Position numbers and translations under genes: made by a program. The notes under the pieces were generated by a model. That model made no database searches. It was not told the origin of the DNA and was given only the letters and a program-made list of their open reading frames with translations. 64,000 nucleotides of DNA from an uncultured Alistipes sp. (GTDB lineage Bacteria; Bacteroidota; Bacteroidia; Bacteroidales; Rikenellaceae), in NCBI GenBank assembly GCA_948442615.1, contig CAOJSG010000002.1, positions 20,289 to 84,288 on the forward strand, written 5' to 3'. Of the stretch, positions 55,611 through 63,950 are shown in pieces (the stretch's first letter is position 1; each line of letters opens with the position of its first letter).

Positions 55611-56933
55611 TTACAGGTGCTCGTGGGGATGTGCGGCGGCGAATGCGGCCAGACGCTCGTCCAGCAGCTCGAACTGCTCGGGCCGGTTGAGCTGCGACAC
55701 GCATACCCGGATGCCCTGCTGACGGCTGCCCGTCGAGTCGAGCGAGATGGCGCAGATGCCGTAGCGCAGCAGTTCGCCGAGCAGCTCGGCGCTCGTCAGC
55801 GCACCGTAGCCGACCGTGTAGAAGAAACCGTCGCCGACCGGCTCTTCGCCGTCGCGGTCGTAGACGATGCGGAATCCGTGGCGGACGAAGAGTTCCTTGG
55901 AGCGCTGCGCGCGGCGGGCGTACTCCGACGCATCGGCTACGAAGTCCATCCGCCCCTCCGTGGCCGCGGCGAACATCGCCGCCAGCGCATGCTGGGCCGA
56001 GTGGCACGTGCCCGACGAGAGGGCATAGAGGATCGACAGCACGTAGGCGTCGCCCAGGCGGCTCATGCCGTAGCGTGCCTCGAGGGCAGGGTAGCTGCGC
56101 GTGCGTAGCGCTTCGGGGATGGCGGCCACGGCGATGCGCTGGCCGGCGTAGCTGAAGATTTTCGAGGCCGAGAGCATCAGGATGCAGTGCTGCGTGTAGC
56201 GGGCTACGGTCGCCTGGAAGGGCGGCCGTCCCGGCTGCCCGAGCGGCTTGCGGAAATCCATGCAGAGGTAGGCCAGGTCCTCGACGACCACGGCGCCGTG
56301 GCGTTCGGCCAGCGTGCCGATCGTCCGCAGTTCCTCCTCCGTCAGGCAGATCCAGGCCGGATTGTTCGGGTTCGAGTAGACGATGGCGGCGATGCGGCCC
56401 GTGGCCAGGTAGCTTTCCAGTTTGGCGCCCAGCCGCGCGCCGCGGTGTTCGTAGATGTCGAACGACTGGGTGGGGATGCCCAGCACGCGGGCCTGGGTGC
56501 GCTGCACGGGGAATCCCGGGTCGATGAAGAGAATCGTGTCTTTGGCCGGATCGAGCTGCGTGCAGAGCAGGAAGACCGAGAAGGTCCCCTGCATCGAGCC
56601 GACGGTCGGGACGCATCCCTCGGGGGCGATGTCGACGTCGAGGAACGCCTTGATGAAGCGCGAGGCTTCGCGCCCCAGTTCGGGCGTCCCGTACATGTTG
56701 GGATATTGCGAGGCGACGCCCCGCTGCAGGGCGCGGCATTCGGCCTCGACGCCGATGCGCTGGGGCGGCAGCCCGGGGATGCCCTGCTCGAGATGGAGGA
56801 ACTCCAGCCCGGTCTCGCGCTCGAGCGCGCGGGCGATGTCGCCCGACTGGCGGATGGTGGCACGGGCGATGTCGGCGATGCCCAGACGCTCCGTGACGGC
56901 GTGCAGCAGCGCTGCGGGGATGGGCGTTTTCAT
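55611..56933 (-). CDS. Class I/II PLP-dependent aminotransferase
   Basis: This 440-residue fold-type I aminotransferase has EFLHLEQGIPGLPPQRIGVEAE and QYPNMYGTPELGREASRFI in the N-terminal part and IVYSNPNNPAWICLTEEEL (conserved NPNNP). VVEDLAYLCMDF supplies the Asp-x-x-Tyr PLP contacts, and MLSASKIFSYAGQRIA holds the Schiff-base Lys. The start at 56933 overlaps the iorB stop by 4 bp. Adjacent to indolepyruvate oxidoreductase genes it probably converts aromatic (or branched) amino acids to 2-oxo acids, with 2-oxoglutarate as acceptor. The ORF-track extension to 58673 is shadow of the oxidoreductase genes. Confidence 0.9.
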   Translation of the reverse strand: MKTPIPAALLHAVTERLGIADIARATIRQSGDIARALERETGLEFLHLEQGIPGLPPQRIGVEAECRALQRGVASQYPNMYGTPELGREASRFIKAFLDVDIAPEGCVPTVGSMQGTFSVFLLCTQLDPAKDTILFIDPGFPVQRTQARVLGIPTQSFDIYEHRGARLGAKLESYLATGRIAAIVYSNPNNPAWICLTEEELRTIGTLAERHGAVVVEDLAYLCMDFRKPLGQPGRPPFQATVARYTQHCILMLSASKIFSYAGQRIAVAAIPEALRTRSYPALEARYGMSRLGDAYVLSILYALSSGTCHSAQHALAAMFAAATEGRMDFVADASEYARRAQRSKELFVRHGFRIVYDRDGEEPVGDGFFYTVGYGALTSAELLGELLRYGICAISLDSTGSRQQGIRVCVSQLNRPEQFELLDERLAAFAAAHPHEHL

Positions 56934-57517
56934 GGCAGGATGGTTTTGCGTGCGTGTGCGCAGCCGGCGCGGAAGGCGGCGAGGTTGGCCTCGACGACCG
57001 CCTCGCCCTTGCGGCCGAAGATGGCGCGGATGCCCTCCTCCAGTCGTTCGGCCGGCAGCCCGAGGAGGGGCGCGGCGGCACCCAGCAGGACGATGTTCGC
57101 CGCGCGCGGCGAGGCGCTGTCGCGGGCGATGGCTTCGGCATCGAGCGTCACCGTGTGCGGCAGACGGTCGAATTCGCGGCGGAGCGACGCGGCGTCGGGG
57201 TAGTCGGGGATGTTGACCAGCGGAACGGTGTTGGCGATGACCCATCCCGTTTCCGAGAGCCACGGCAGGTAGCGCAGGGCCTCCATCGGTTCGAGCGAGA
57301 CGATCAGATCGGCGCCGCCCTGCGGGATCAGGTCCGAGGCGATCGGCGACGACGAGAGACGCAGGTTCGACTGCACGTCGCCGCCGCGCTGGCTCATGCC
57401 GTGCACTTCGGCCTGCTTGAGGTGCAGCCCTTCGGCCAACGCCGCGTGGCCGATGACGGTGGCGATCGAGAGGATGCCTTGTCCTCCTACGCCCGAGAGT
57501 ATGATGTCTTTTTTCAT
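56930..57517 (-). CDS. iorB: Indolepyruvate oxidoreductase subunit beta
   Basis: This 195-residue gamma-domain-type subunit of 2-oxoacid:ferredoxin oxidoreductases has KKDIILSGVGGQGILSIATVIGHAALAEG and VHGMSQRGGDVQSNLRLS, both typical of IorB. It contributes CoA binding to the alpha-beta enzyme that oxidatively decarboxylates aryl pyruvates to aryl-acetyl-CoA. Length is normal. It is coupled to the aminotransferase by a 4-bp overlap and separated from iorA by a 141-bp gap that shows no promoter box. Confidence 0.92.
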   Translation of the reverse strand: MKKDIILSGVGGQGILSIATVIGHAALAEGLHLKQAEVHGMSQRGGDVQSNLRLSSSPIASDLIPQGGADLIVSLEPMEALRYLPWLSETGWVIANTVPLVNIPDYPDAASLRREFDRLPHTVTLDAEAIARDSASPRAANIVLLGAAAPLLGLPAERLEEGIRAIFGRKGEAVVEANLAAFRAGCAHARKTILP

Positions 57518-57658
57518 AAGAGTCGGTTGGTCGGTTGGTGGTTCGGCGGCCTGTCGTGCGCACGGCGTGCCGAGGCGTACGCGGGGCCGGAGGGGATGCT
57601 CTTCGTCGGCGGGAGGCGGACCGCAGGATCGCGGCCGGCCCGCCCCGCCGTGCGGGCG

Positions 57659-59260
57659 TCACGCCTGCCGGATTTTCGTCTTGCGTTTCGCGGTCTGGAT
57701 GCACTCGCGGCGCGGGATGACGACCGACACGCCGTCGTAGGCGATCTCCTCGCGGAGCAGCCGCTTCATCTCCTCGCGGTTCTTCGGGAGCGGCACCACC
57801 GTGCGGATGTGGGCCGGATCGACGCCCAGACCGGCGCAGATCTGCTCGAGACGCCCCGTGCCGGCCGAATCCTGGCCGCCGGTCATGCCCGTGGTCAGGT
57901 TGTCCGAGATGACGACCGTGATGTTCGACCGTTCGTTCACGGCGTCGAGCAGCCCGGTCATGCCCGAATGGGTGAAGGTCGAGTCGCCGATCACGGCGAC
58001 GGCCGGATGTACGCCCGCGTCGGCCGCTCCCTTGGCCATGGTGATCGAGGCGCCCATCTCCACGCAGGTGTCGATGGCGTGGAACGGTGCGAGCCACCCC
58101 AGCGTGTAGCATCCGATGTCGCTGAAGACCTTGGCCCGGTCGTATTCGCCTACCACCTCGCGCAGCGCCGCGTACATGTCGCGGTGGCCGCAGCCCTGGC
58201 ACAGCGCGGGCGGACGGGCCGCGACGATGTCGCTCGGGGCGTGCGTTTTGCGGGGCGGCAGCCCCAGCGCCCGGCGTACGTTGTCGGGCGTCAGCTCGCC
58301 CGTGCGGGGCAGGGCGCCGCTCAGCCGCCCTTCGACCGGAACGGGGGCGGGAAGCACGCCGCGCAGCAGCTCCTCGACCAGCGGCTGCCCCTCTTCGAGA
58401 ACCAGCAGCCGCTCGCACGCGGCGGCCAGGCGCCGGACGAGGGCGGCGGGCAGCGGATACTGGGAGATCTTCAGCACCGGATGGGGACAGCCGTCGGGAT
58501 AGTTCTCGGCGAGGTAGTTGTTGGCGATGCCGCAGACGACGATCCCCGTCGAGCGGTCGGTGCCGTCGGTATAGGCGTTGAAGGGGCTTTCGGCGGCTGC
58601 GGCTTCGAACCGCGCGTTGTCGTCGATCAGCCGGACGTAGCGTGCGCGCGAGTTGCCGGGCATCAGCACCCATTGCCGCGCATCGGCCGGGAATCCCGGT
58701 TCGTTCTGCGGGCGGATCTCCGCGGCGGTGACGATCGCGGCGCGCGAATGGGCCATGCGGGTGGTCAGGCGCATCAGCACCGGGATGCGGTACCGTTCGG
58801 AGAGGTCGAACGCCGCGCGGGCCATGTCGTAGGCCTCCTGCTGCGACGAGGGCTCGAAGACGGGAATCATCGCGAATTTGCCGTAGAAGCGCGAGTCCTG
58901 CTCGTTCTGCGAGGAGTGCATCGACGGGTCGTCCGCCGCAACGACCACCAGACCGCCGTGCGCGCCGGTCATCGCCGAATTGACGAAGGCGTCGGCCGCC
59001 ACGTTCATCCCGACGTGCTTCATGCAGACCAGCGCCCGGCGGCCGGCGAACGACATGCCCAGGGCCGCCTCCATGGCGGTCTTTTCGTTGGCCGACCAGG
59101 TGCAGTGGATGCCGCGTTCGGCCGTGAGCGGATGCTCCTGGATGAATTCGGTGATTTCGGTCGAGGGGGTGCCCGGATAGGCGTAGACGCCGGAGAGTCC
59201 GGCATGGAGCGCGCCCAGGGCGAGCGCTTCGTCTCCCAATAGCAGTTCTCGATTCTTCAT
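57659..59260 (-). CDS. iorA: Indolepyruvate oxidoreductase subunit alpha, no ferredoxin domain
   Basis: This 533-residue thiamine-diphosphate enzyme subunit carries the pyrimidine-binding half (ELLLGDEALALGALHAGLSGVYAYPGTPSTEI) and the ThDP-Mg half (PALCQGCGHRDMYAALREV, VAVIGDSTFTHSGMTGLLDAVNE, DNLTTGMTGGQDSAG). It ends at RECIQTAKRKTKIRQA without the C-terminal two-cluster 4Fe-4S domain found in archaeal IorA of about 600-650 residues. It oxidises indolepyruvate, phenylpyruvate and similar acids to acyl-CoA with ferredoxin as acceptor. It heads the operon iorA-iorB-aminotransferase-CoA-transferase and has a TATATTTG promoter with a palindrome over the start of transcription. Confidence 0.94.
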   Translation of the reverse strand: MKNRELLLGDEALALGALHAGLSGVYAYPGTPSTEITEFIQEHPLTAERGIHCTWSANEKTAMEAALGMSFAGRRALVCMKHVGMNVAADAFVNSAMTGAHGGLVVVAADDPSMHSSQNEQDSRFYGKFAMIPVFEPSSQQEAYDMARAAFDLSERYRIPVLMRLTTRMAHSRAAIVTAAEIRPQNEPGFPADARQWVLMPGNSRARYVRLIDDNARFEAAAAESPFNAYTDGTDRSTGIVVCGIANNYLAENYPDGCPHPVLKISQYPLPAALVRRLAAACERLLVLEEGQPLVEELLRGVLPAPVPVEGRLSGALPRTGELTPDNVRRALGLPPRKTHAPSDIVAARPPALCQGCGHRDMYAALREVVGEYDRAKVFSDIGCYTLGWLAPFHAIDTCVEMGASITMAKGAADAGVHPAVAVIGDSTFTHSGMTGLLDAVNERSNITVVISDNLTTGMTGGQDSAGTGRLEQICAGLGVDPAHIRTVVPLPKNREEMKRLLREEIAYDGVSVVIPRRECIQTAKRKTKIRQA

Positions 59261-59263
59261 GGC

Positions 59264-59284
59264 TGTAAACTTCGCTTGTTTACA
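59264..59284. promoter_or_regulatory. Perfect 7-7-7 palindrome at the iorA promoter (candidate operator)
   Basis: TGTAAAC, seven bases, GTTTACA. It covers the predicted transcription start (about 59276) and overlaps the edge of the -7 box, a position typical of repressor binding. The factor is unknown. Confidence 0.55.
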
Positions 59285-59290
59285 AATATA
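59283..59290 (-). promoter_or_regulatory. Bacteroidota -7 box for iorA
   Basis: TATATTTG on the minus strand fits TAnnTTTG, 22 bp before the start codon. The upstream TTTG element is only approximate (TTTTT). Confidence 0.6.
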
Positions 59291-59352
59291 TGATTAAAAT
59301 CGGGAAAAACCTACCGGATCGTCGTTAAAAAACGGCGATCTGCGAAAAACGG

Positions 59353-59391
59353 AAACTCCGCGGATCCGGATGTGCGCCGCACGCGGAGTTT
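59353..59391 (-). terminator. Hairpin with T-rich tail on the minus strand
   Basis: AAACTCCGCG and CGCGGAGTTT form a perfect 10-bp stem with a 19-base loop. On the minus strand it is followed by CCGTTTTT, so it could end a leftward transcript from this spacer. Confidence 0.5.
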
Positions 59392-59417
59392 GGCATGCGG
59401 TTTGCAGGAATAAAAAA

Positions 59418-59485
59418 CAGCGGCAGGCGAGTGACGCGCAACTGTTCATCAGTGACTATGAAGAGTAAAAGGAGGCCTGCCGCTG
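59418..59485 (-). ncRNA. Candidate structured RNA element in the iorA-antiporter spacer
   Basis: A perfect 11-bp inverted repeat (CAGCGGCAGGC / GCCTGCCGCTG) encloses 46 bases, which themselves contain a TTCAT/ATGAA stem with an 8-base loop. On the minus strand the outer stem is followed by TTTTTTATT. I do not recognise an RNA family, and a large-loop terminator is the simpler alternative. Confidence 0.35.
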
Positions 59486-59817
59486 CAAAAAGTTATCGGA
59501 ACGGCACGAATCCCGAAACGCGCAAAGAGGGGGAGTGCCGATTTGTAGTTTCTAAGGCTTGCCATTTCTCTTTTTTCAGCAAATACAGCACACACCCCGA
59601 AGGTGCGAAACCGTATCATCGTGAAAAAAGAATGGTAAATTTGGCGAAAATTCAGAAACTCTTTGATACTATCGCATATTGTAAAAGATATGTAAAGAAC
59701 CTGTTTTTCGGTCCTCGGTCGGCGAGGGCCTCGTTTCGTGCGGTAAAGATAATAATTTATTCGCTAACTGCAACCTGCCGGGGCCGAATGAATTATTAGT
59801 AGGACTTTGCCGCTTAC
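59486..59817. other. AT-rich spacer downstream of the antiporter gene
   Basis: These 330 bp hold no convincing gene. They contain a long imperfect inverted repeat (AATAATTTATTCG at 59751-59763 and CGAATGAATTATT at 59785-59797) close to the antiporter stop, probably its terminator. A CCTCG-GTCGG-CGAGG hairpin lies near 59713. A TAAATTTG motif on the plus strand (59635) has no gene behind it. Confidence 0.5.
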
Positions 59818-62076
59818 TCATCGCCTCTTTTCTTCGCTCAGCCTGCGTATATGGCCCGATTCTCCGGCCAGCCAGACGATGTCGCCCCTCTCGAACCGGG
59901 TGTCGGCCGGGGGATTCGTCAGCGTTTCGCCCCGCCGCTCGATGCCCAGCAGCAGGCAGGCGACCCGCGTGCGCAGTTCCGTCTCGCGGATCGAGTAGCC
60001 GATCAGCGGCGACGTCTCGTCGATGCGGAACCGTTCGATCCGGATCCTCTCCAGCGGCTGTGCGGCGAGCGAGCGCTCGCGTGCGCGGTCCTCGTCGTCC
60101 CGGCGGCGGAAGGCTTCGATCTCGGCTTCGCTCCCCACGACGGTCAGCCGGTCTCCGGGATAGAGCGTCGTCGCTCCTCCGGGAATGTTGATGCGCCGGT
60201 GTCCGCGCGTGATGGCCACCACGCTGATTCCGCAGCGCTGGCGCAGGCCGCTTTCGCGCAGGCTCAGCCCCGCGAGCGGCGAGGAGGGGGCGAGGGTGAA
60301 GTCGGCGAGCCGCAGGTGTTCGAACGGGAGTTCGCCGAGCACCCGCTCTTCGGCCGGCGCCTCGGCCTCACGCCTGTCGTTGCCGTTGAAGTTCTCCAGG
60401 AAGCGGTGCTCCATGTCGAGCGAGTGGCGCCGGATGCGCCGCGAGAAGATCAGCACGCAGAGGATGGCCAGCGACAGGGCGAAGCCCACGCCCGCGGCGA
60501 TGTCGAAGAGCCGGATCACGGCCGACATGAGGATGGCGATGCAGAGCGCGCTCTTCAGGACGATCAGCGAGACGAGCGGCCCGCGGTTGAACTTGCTGTC
60601 GTTCCACAGCTTGAGGAACTCGGCCGACCGGTTTTTCTTCATGAAGATCATCCATACGAACGGGGCGATGATCGACAGCAGCAGCGCCAGGTTGACCAGC
60701 GAGCCGCCTGTGCCGGGGAGATGCGATGCGACGGCCGGGGCGGCGTAGCGGAAATACATCCCCTCGAAAATCAGGCACAGGACGGCGTAGAGCGCCACGG
60801 GCGGCAGCATCGAGCGGAGCAGTTTGTGCCAGGTGCTCTTCTGCCGGACGGTGGAGCTCCCCGCGGCGTAGCGGGCGAGTGCGGCTTTCCAGGCGAGGGG
60901 GAGCCGCCGCTCGACGCGGCGGTAGGCGGGATCGGCCGCGCGGATCATGTAGGGGGTCAGGAAGGTGGTCAGCACCGATACGGCCACGATCACGGGGTAG
61001 AGCGTGCCGTCGGTCACGCCCAGCGTCAGACCGAGCGAGGCGATGATGAAGGCGAATTCGCCCACCTGCGTGAGCGAGAATCCCGCCTGCATGGCGATGC
61101 GCAGCGGCTGCCCCGCCAGGACCGTGCCCAGGGTCCCGAATACGACCTGTCCGGCCAGCACCAGCAGCGTGAGCGTCAGGATGGGCAGCCATTGGGCCGT
61201 CAGCACGCCCGGGTCGATCATCATGCCCACCGAGACGAAGAAGACCGCGCCGAAGAGGTTCTTGACGGGCTGCAGCAGCTTCTCGATCGCGACGGACTCG
61301 GCGGTTTCGGCCAGCAGCGACCCCATCACGAAGGCGCCCAGCGCCGACGAGAACCCGGCCTTCACGGCGATCATCACCATGCCGAGGCAGAGCCCGAGCG
61401 CTACGATGAGCAGCGTCTCGTCGTCGAGCGTCCGGCGCAGCCTGCGCAGCAGGTTCGGCAGCAGGTAGATGCCCGACAGCGACCAGAAGAGCAGGAAGCC
61501 GGCCAGCTTGAGGATGCTGGCGAACATCTCCGTCCCTTCGAACCGTTTGCTCACGGCCAGCGTCGAGAGCAGCACCATCAGCACCACGGCGACCAGGTCC
61601 TCGATCACCAGGATGCCCATCACCACGCCGGCGAACCGGCGGTCGTGCAGTTTCATCTCGTCGAAGGCCTTGAAGACGATGGCCGTGGACGACATCGACA
61701 GCATGCCGCCCAGAAACAGCGCGCTCAGGTGGCCGAAGTCCAGCAGATGCCCGGCCAGGTAGCCTGCGGACATCATGCCCGTCACGATGACGGCGGCCGC
61801 GATGACGGCCGTGCCGCCCACGCCGAGCAGCTTGCGGAACGAGAACTCCAGCCCCATGGCGAACAGCAGGAAGATGACGCCGATGTCGGCCCAGATCTTG
61901 ATGTTGGCGGGGTCGGTGACCGAGGGGACCCACGGGACGGCCGGGCCGGCGACGAGTCCTGCGACGATGTAGCCCAGGATGACGGGCTGGCGCAGCCGTT
62001 TGAAGAGTAGGGTGAAGATGCCGGCAGCGACCAGAATGACCGCCAGGTCGGAGATGAAGGGGGCTATTTCGGACAT
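59818..62076 (-). CDS. CPA2 cation:proton antiporter with two RCK_C domains
   Basis: This 752-residue KefB-type antiporter has about 12-13 helices (LLFKRLRQPVILGYIVAGLVAGP at the N-terminus; GGMLSMSSTAIVFKAFDEM, GVVMGILVIEDLVAVVLMV and GFSSALGAFVMGSLLAETAES are CPA2 ion-path segments). Additional helices follow around 440-560, and two cytoplasmic TrkA-C/RCK_C domains close the protein (ADFTLAPSSPLAGLSLRESGLRQRCGISVVAI and FRIDETSPLIGYSIRETELRTRVACLLLGI). No TrkA-N NAD-binding domain is seen. It probably exchanges K+ or Na+ for protons under ligand control. A TATCTTTG box is at 62156-62163. Confidence 0.93.
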   Translation of the reverse strand: MSEIAPFISDLAVILVAAGIFTLLFKRLRQPVILGYIVAGLVAGPAVPWVPSVTDPANIKIWADIGVIFLLFAMGLEFSFRKLLGVGGTAVIAAAVIVTGMMSAGYLAGHLLDFGHLSALFLGGMLSMSSTAIVFKAFDEMKLHDRRFAGVVMGILVIEDLVAVVLMVLLSTLAVSKRFEGTEMFASILKLAGFLLFWSLSGIYLLPNLLRRLRRTLDDETLLIVALGLCLGMVMIAVKAGFSSALGAFVMGSLLAETAESVAIEKLLQPVKNLFGAVFFVSVGMMIDPGVLTAQWLPILTLTLLVLAGQVVFGTLGTVLAGQPLRIAMQAGFSLTQVGEFAFIIASLGLTLGVTDGTLYPVIVAVSVLTTFLTPYMIRAADPAYRRVERRLPLAWKAALARYAAGSSTVRQKSTWHKLLRSMLPPVALYAVLCLIFEGMYFRYAAPAVASHLPGTGGSLVNLALLLSIIAPFVWMIFMKKNRSAEFLKLWNDSKFNRGPLVSLIVLKSALCIAILMSAVIRLFDIAAGVGFALSLAILCVLIFSRRIRRHSLDMEHRFLENFNGNDRREAEAPAEERVLGELPFEHLRLADFTLAPSSPLAGLSLRESGLRQRCGISVVAITRGHRRINIPGGATTLYPGDRLTVVGSEAEIEAFRRRDDEDRARERSLAAQPLERIRIERFRIDETSPLIGYSIRETELRTRVACLLLGIERRGETLTNPPADTRFERGDIVWLAGESGHIRRLSEEKRR

Positions 62077-62155
62077 GGATCTGCGGGATTTCGCCCTGCG
62101 GAACGGCCGCTGTTCGATCGGGCGGCGGCGGTGCGTCCGGAGGGGGTTTGTCGTG

Positions 62156-62163
62156 CAAAGATA
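62156..62163 (-). promoter_or_regulatory. Bacteroidota -7 box for the antiporter gene
   Basis: TATCTTTG on the minus strand fits TAnnTTTG, giving a leader of about 73 nt. No good TTTG is seen 19-20 bp upstream. Confidence 0.45.
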
Positions 62164-62429
62164 GGAATTTGCCGCGGAATGTGCGCGGGTCGTAGGTAGG
62201 CTTCGGCGTTTTTCGGCGAGGGATGGGTACGGGAGATGAAAAAGACAATTTGTTATTCATAAATACAATATAATATTTATATTTGTGTCCGGATGCCGGA
62301 TTCCGTGCGCCGGACGGAACACGGCGGCGGCCCGCAGGGCCGACGGGCGCCTCCGCGGCGAACGACGGCGCTGCGGGACCTCCGGCGGCCGGGTGCGGCG
62401 GCCCGGGGCGGCCGCATGCGAAAAAAGAG
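62164..62429. other. Intergenic region between antiporter and 69-residue protein
   Basis: An AT-rich patch (62232-62285) includes TATATTTG at 62278-62285 on the plus strand, a possible distant promoter for the small protein with a leader of about 295 nt. The rest is GC-rich and shows nothing else. Confidence 0.45.
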
Positions 62430-62483
62430 TGCAAAAGATTTACCCGTCGTTTTCTTTCCGGACCGGAAAGCGGCAATTTTGCA
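62430..62483. promoter_or_regulatory. Nested inverted repeats upstream of the 69-residue protein
   Basis: Outer arms TGCAAAA (62430-62436) and TTTTGCA (62477-62483) flank a perfect 17-base palindrome CTTTCCGGACCGGAAAG (62454-62470). A near-consensus -7 box CAATTTTG overlaps the right arm (62474-62481). It could be an operator or a leader structure. Confidence 0.5.
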
Positions 62484-62587
62484 TGCGGTCCGGTTCGCCG
62501 GACGGGAGCCGGACCGGACACGGGCGTGCGGAGACGCAGTTCGGCCTGCGGTTGCGAACGAAGTGACTTTTTGAAGAGATACGAAGT

Positions 62588-62797
62588 ATGGAGTACGACA
62601 AGACCGGCTATGCCATCCGGATGAAGAACATCCTCGACATCACCCGCCGCCATTACGAGCCGGAGCGCCAGGATCGGTGCTACAAGATGGTCTGGCGCAA
62701 ATACATCAATCCCGTCTACGGAATCGGGTACCGCACCTATCTCAACTACCTGCGTCGTGCGGGCGGCATGTGCCGCCAGGGCGAAGCCGAACGCTGA
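62588..62797 (+). CDS. Small basic protein of unknown function (69 aa)
   Basis: This 69-residue protein is basic and aromatic (MKNILDITRRHYEPERQDRCYKMVWRKYINPVYGIGYRTYLNYLRR). It contains no membrane helix and no known catalytic motif. The dense pattern of charged and Tyr residues and a plausible GAAGAG ribosome site suggest a genuine gene rather than random ORF, and I have the impression of similar small proteins in other Bacteroidales, but cannot confirm it here. It is isolated between the antiporter and the FAD oxidoreductase and has a structured upstream region. A role in RNA or DNA binding is possible from charge only. Confidence 0.6.
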   Translation: MEYDKTGYAIRMKNILDITRRHYEPERQDRCYKMVWRKYINPVYGIGYRTYLNYLRRAGGMCRQGEAER

Positions 62798-62858
62798 CCG
62801 GCGGCGTGTGCCGGCCGCGGGCGTTTCACCGGGTCCGTGCGGTGCGGCCATTCGCGCC

Positions 62859-63950
62859 TCAGCGCAGCGAGGGGCGTTCGGGACCGAAGAGGCGTGCGCG
62901 GGGATCGGGCCGGCCTTCGATCGCACGGGTCAGGATGCGGGCGGCGATCATGCTGAAAACGATGCCGTTGCCGCCGTATCCCAGTGCGTAGTGCATGCGC
63001 GGATCGTCCTGCATCGCGCCGATCAGCGGCAGGCCGTCGGCGGTCGAACTGAACGTTCCGGCCCACGACAGCTCGGCGTCGAACGGAATATCGGGATAGA
63101 GACGCCGGAATCGCCGTTCGAGCCGCGCGGCCTTTCGGGGGAGGAGCCGGCTGCGCTGTGCGGCACGGTCGGACGGGATGTCCTCGCCGCCCACGATGAT
63201 GCGGTTGCCGTCGGTGCGGACGTAGAGATAGGGGGCGCGCGTCTCCCAGACGAGGGCGCGTTCGGGCCGGAGCAGCCGTTCGTCGAGCGGGTGGGAGGCG
63301 ACGGCGAAGGTCGAGGTGAGCCGCATCGGCCGCACGGGCAGGAACGGCGACGCCTCGAATCCGCAGGCCACGATCGCATGGTCGCAGCGGATCTGCCGGC
63401 CGTTCTGCGCCGTGAGCAGGTAGCCGTCCGGCAGCCGCTCCCAGCCCACGATCTCCGTGTGGCTGAAGAGACGCAGCCCCGCGTGGCGCAGGTCGTGTTT
63501 CATCAGTCCGGTTGCGGCCCGGTAGGTGTCGATCTGGGCCGAGACGCGGTTGTACAGCGCGCACGGGGCTTCGATTCCCGTCGTGCGGCGGAGCGCCGCG
63601 CGGTCGAGGTAGTCGACCGGAAGAGCATGGCGTCTGCGGATGTCGTACTCTTCGCGGATCAGCCGCGCTCCCTTGCGGTCGCTGGCGTAGAAGACGCTGG
63701 GGACGCGGCGGAACGCGGCGTCGATCTTCTCGCGGGCGAAGAGCCGCTCCAGCTCGTCGATCGCCTCCAGACAGGAGCGGTAGGCCGTGACGGCATCCTT
63801 TTCGGGCATCAGCTTCGCCATGCGGCACAGCGGGACGTCGATCTCGTACTGCAGCAGTGCCGTGCTCGCGCAGCTGCTGCCGGTCGCCGGCGTACGTTTG
63901 TCCACCATGCAGCAGGCGATGCCGCTGCGCAGCAGCTCGTGGGCGACAAG
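62859..63950 (-). pseudogene. DadA-like FAD-dependent oxidoreductase, N-terminus lost
   Basis: About 360 residues of a DAO-family flavoenzyme remain: VAHELLRSGIACCMVDKRTPATGSSCAST at the start, CDHAIVACGFEASPF in the middle, VGGEDIPSDR, and LSWAGTFSSTADGLPLIGAMQDDPRMHYALGYGGNGIVFSMIAARIL at the C-terminus. These would oxidise an amine or amino acid with FAD. The Rossmann entry that should precede VAHELL (a GxGxxG turn binding FAD) is missing. It is replaced from about 63951 by DNA of about 14% GC reading YSKSVYYIILYL. The ORF stays open to an ATG at 63998 by chance. A mobile-element insertion or rearrangement is likely. Confidence 0.75.

Noticed and set aside
59395-59799. Plus-strand ORF of 134 residues
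   Set aside because: It runs through hairpins and an AT-rich spacer, has no domain, and its composition does not look like protein.
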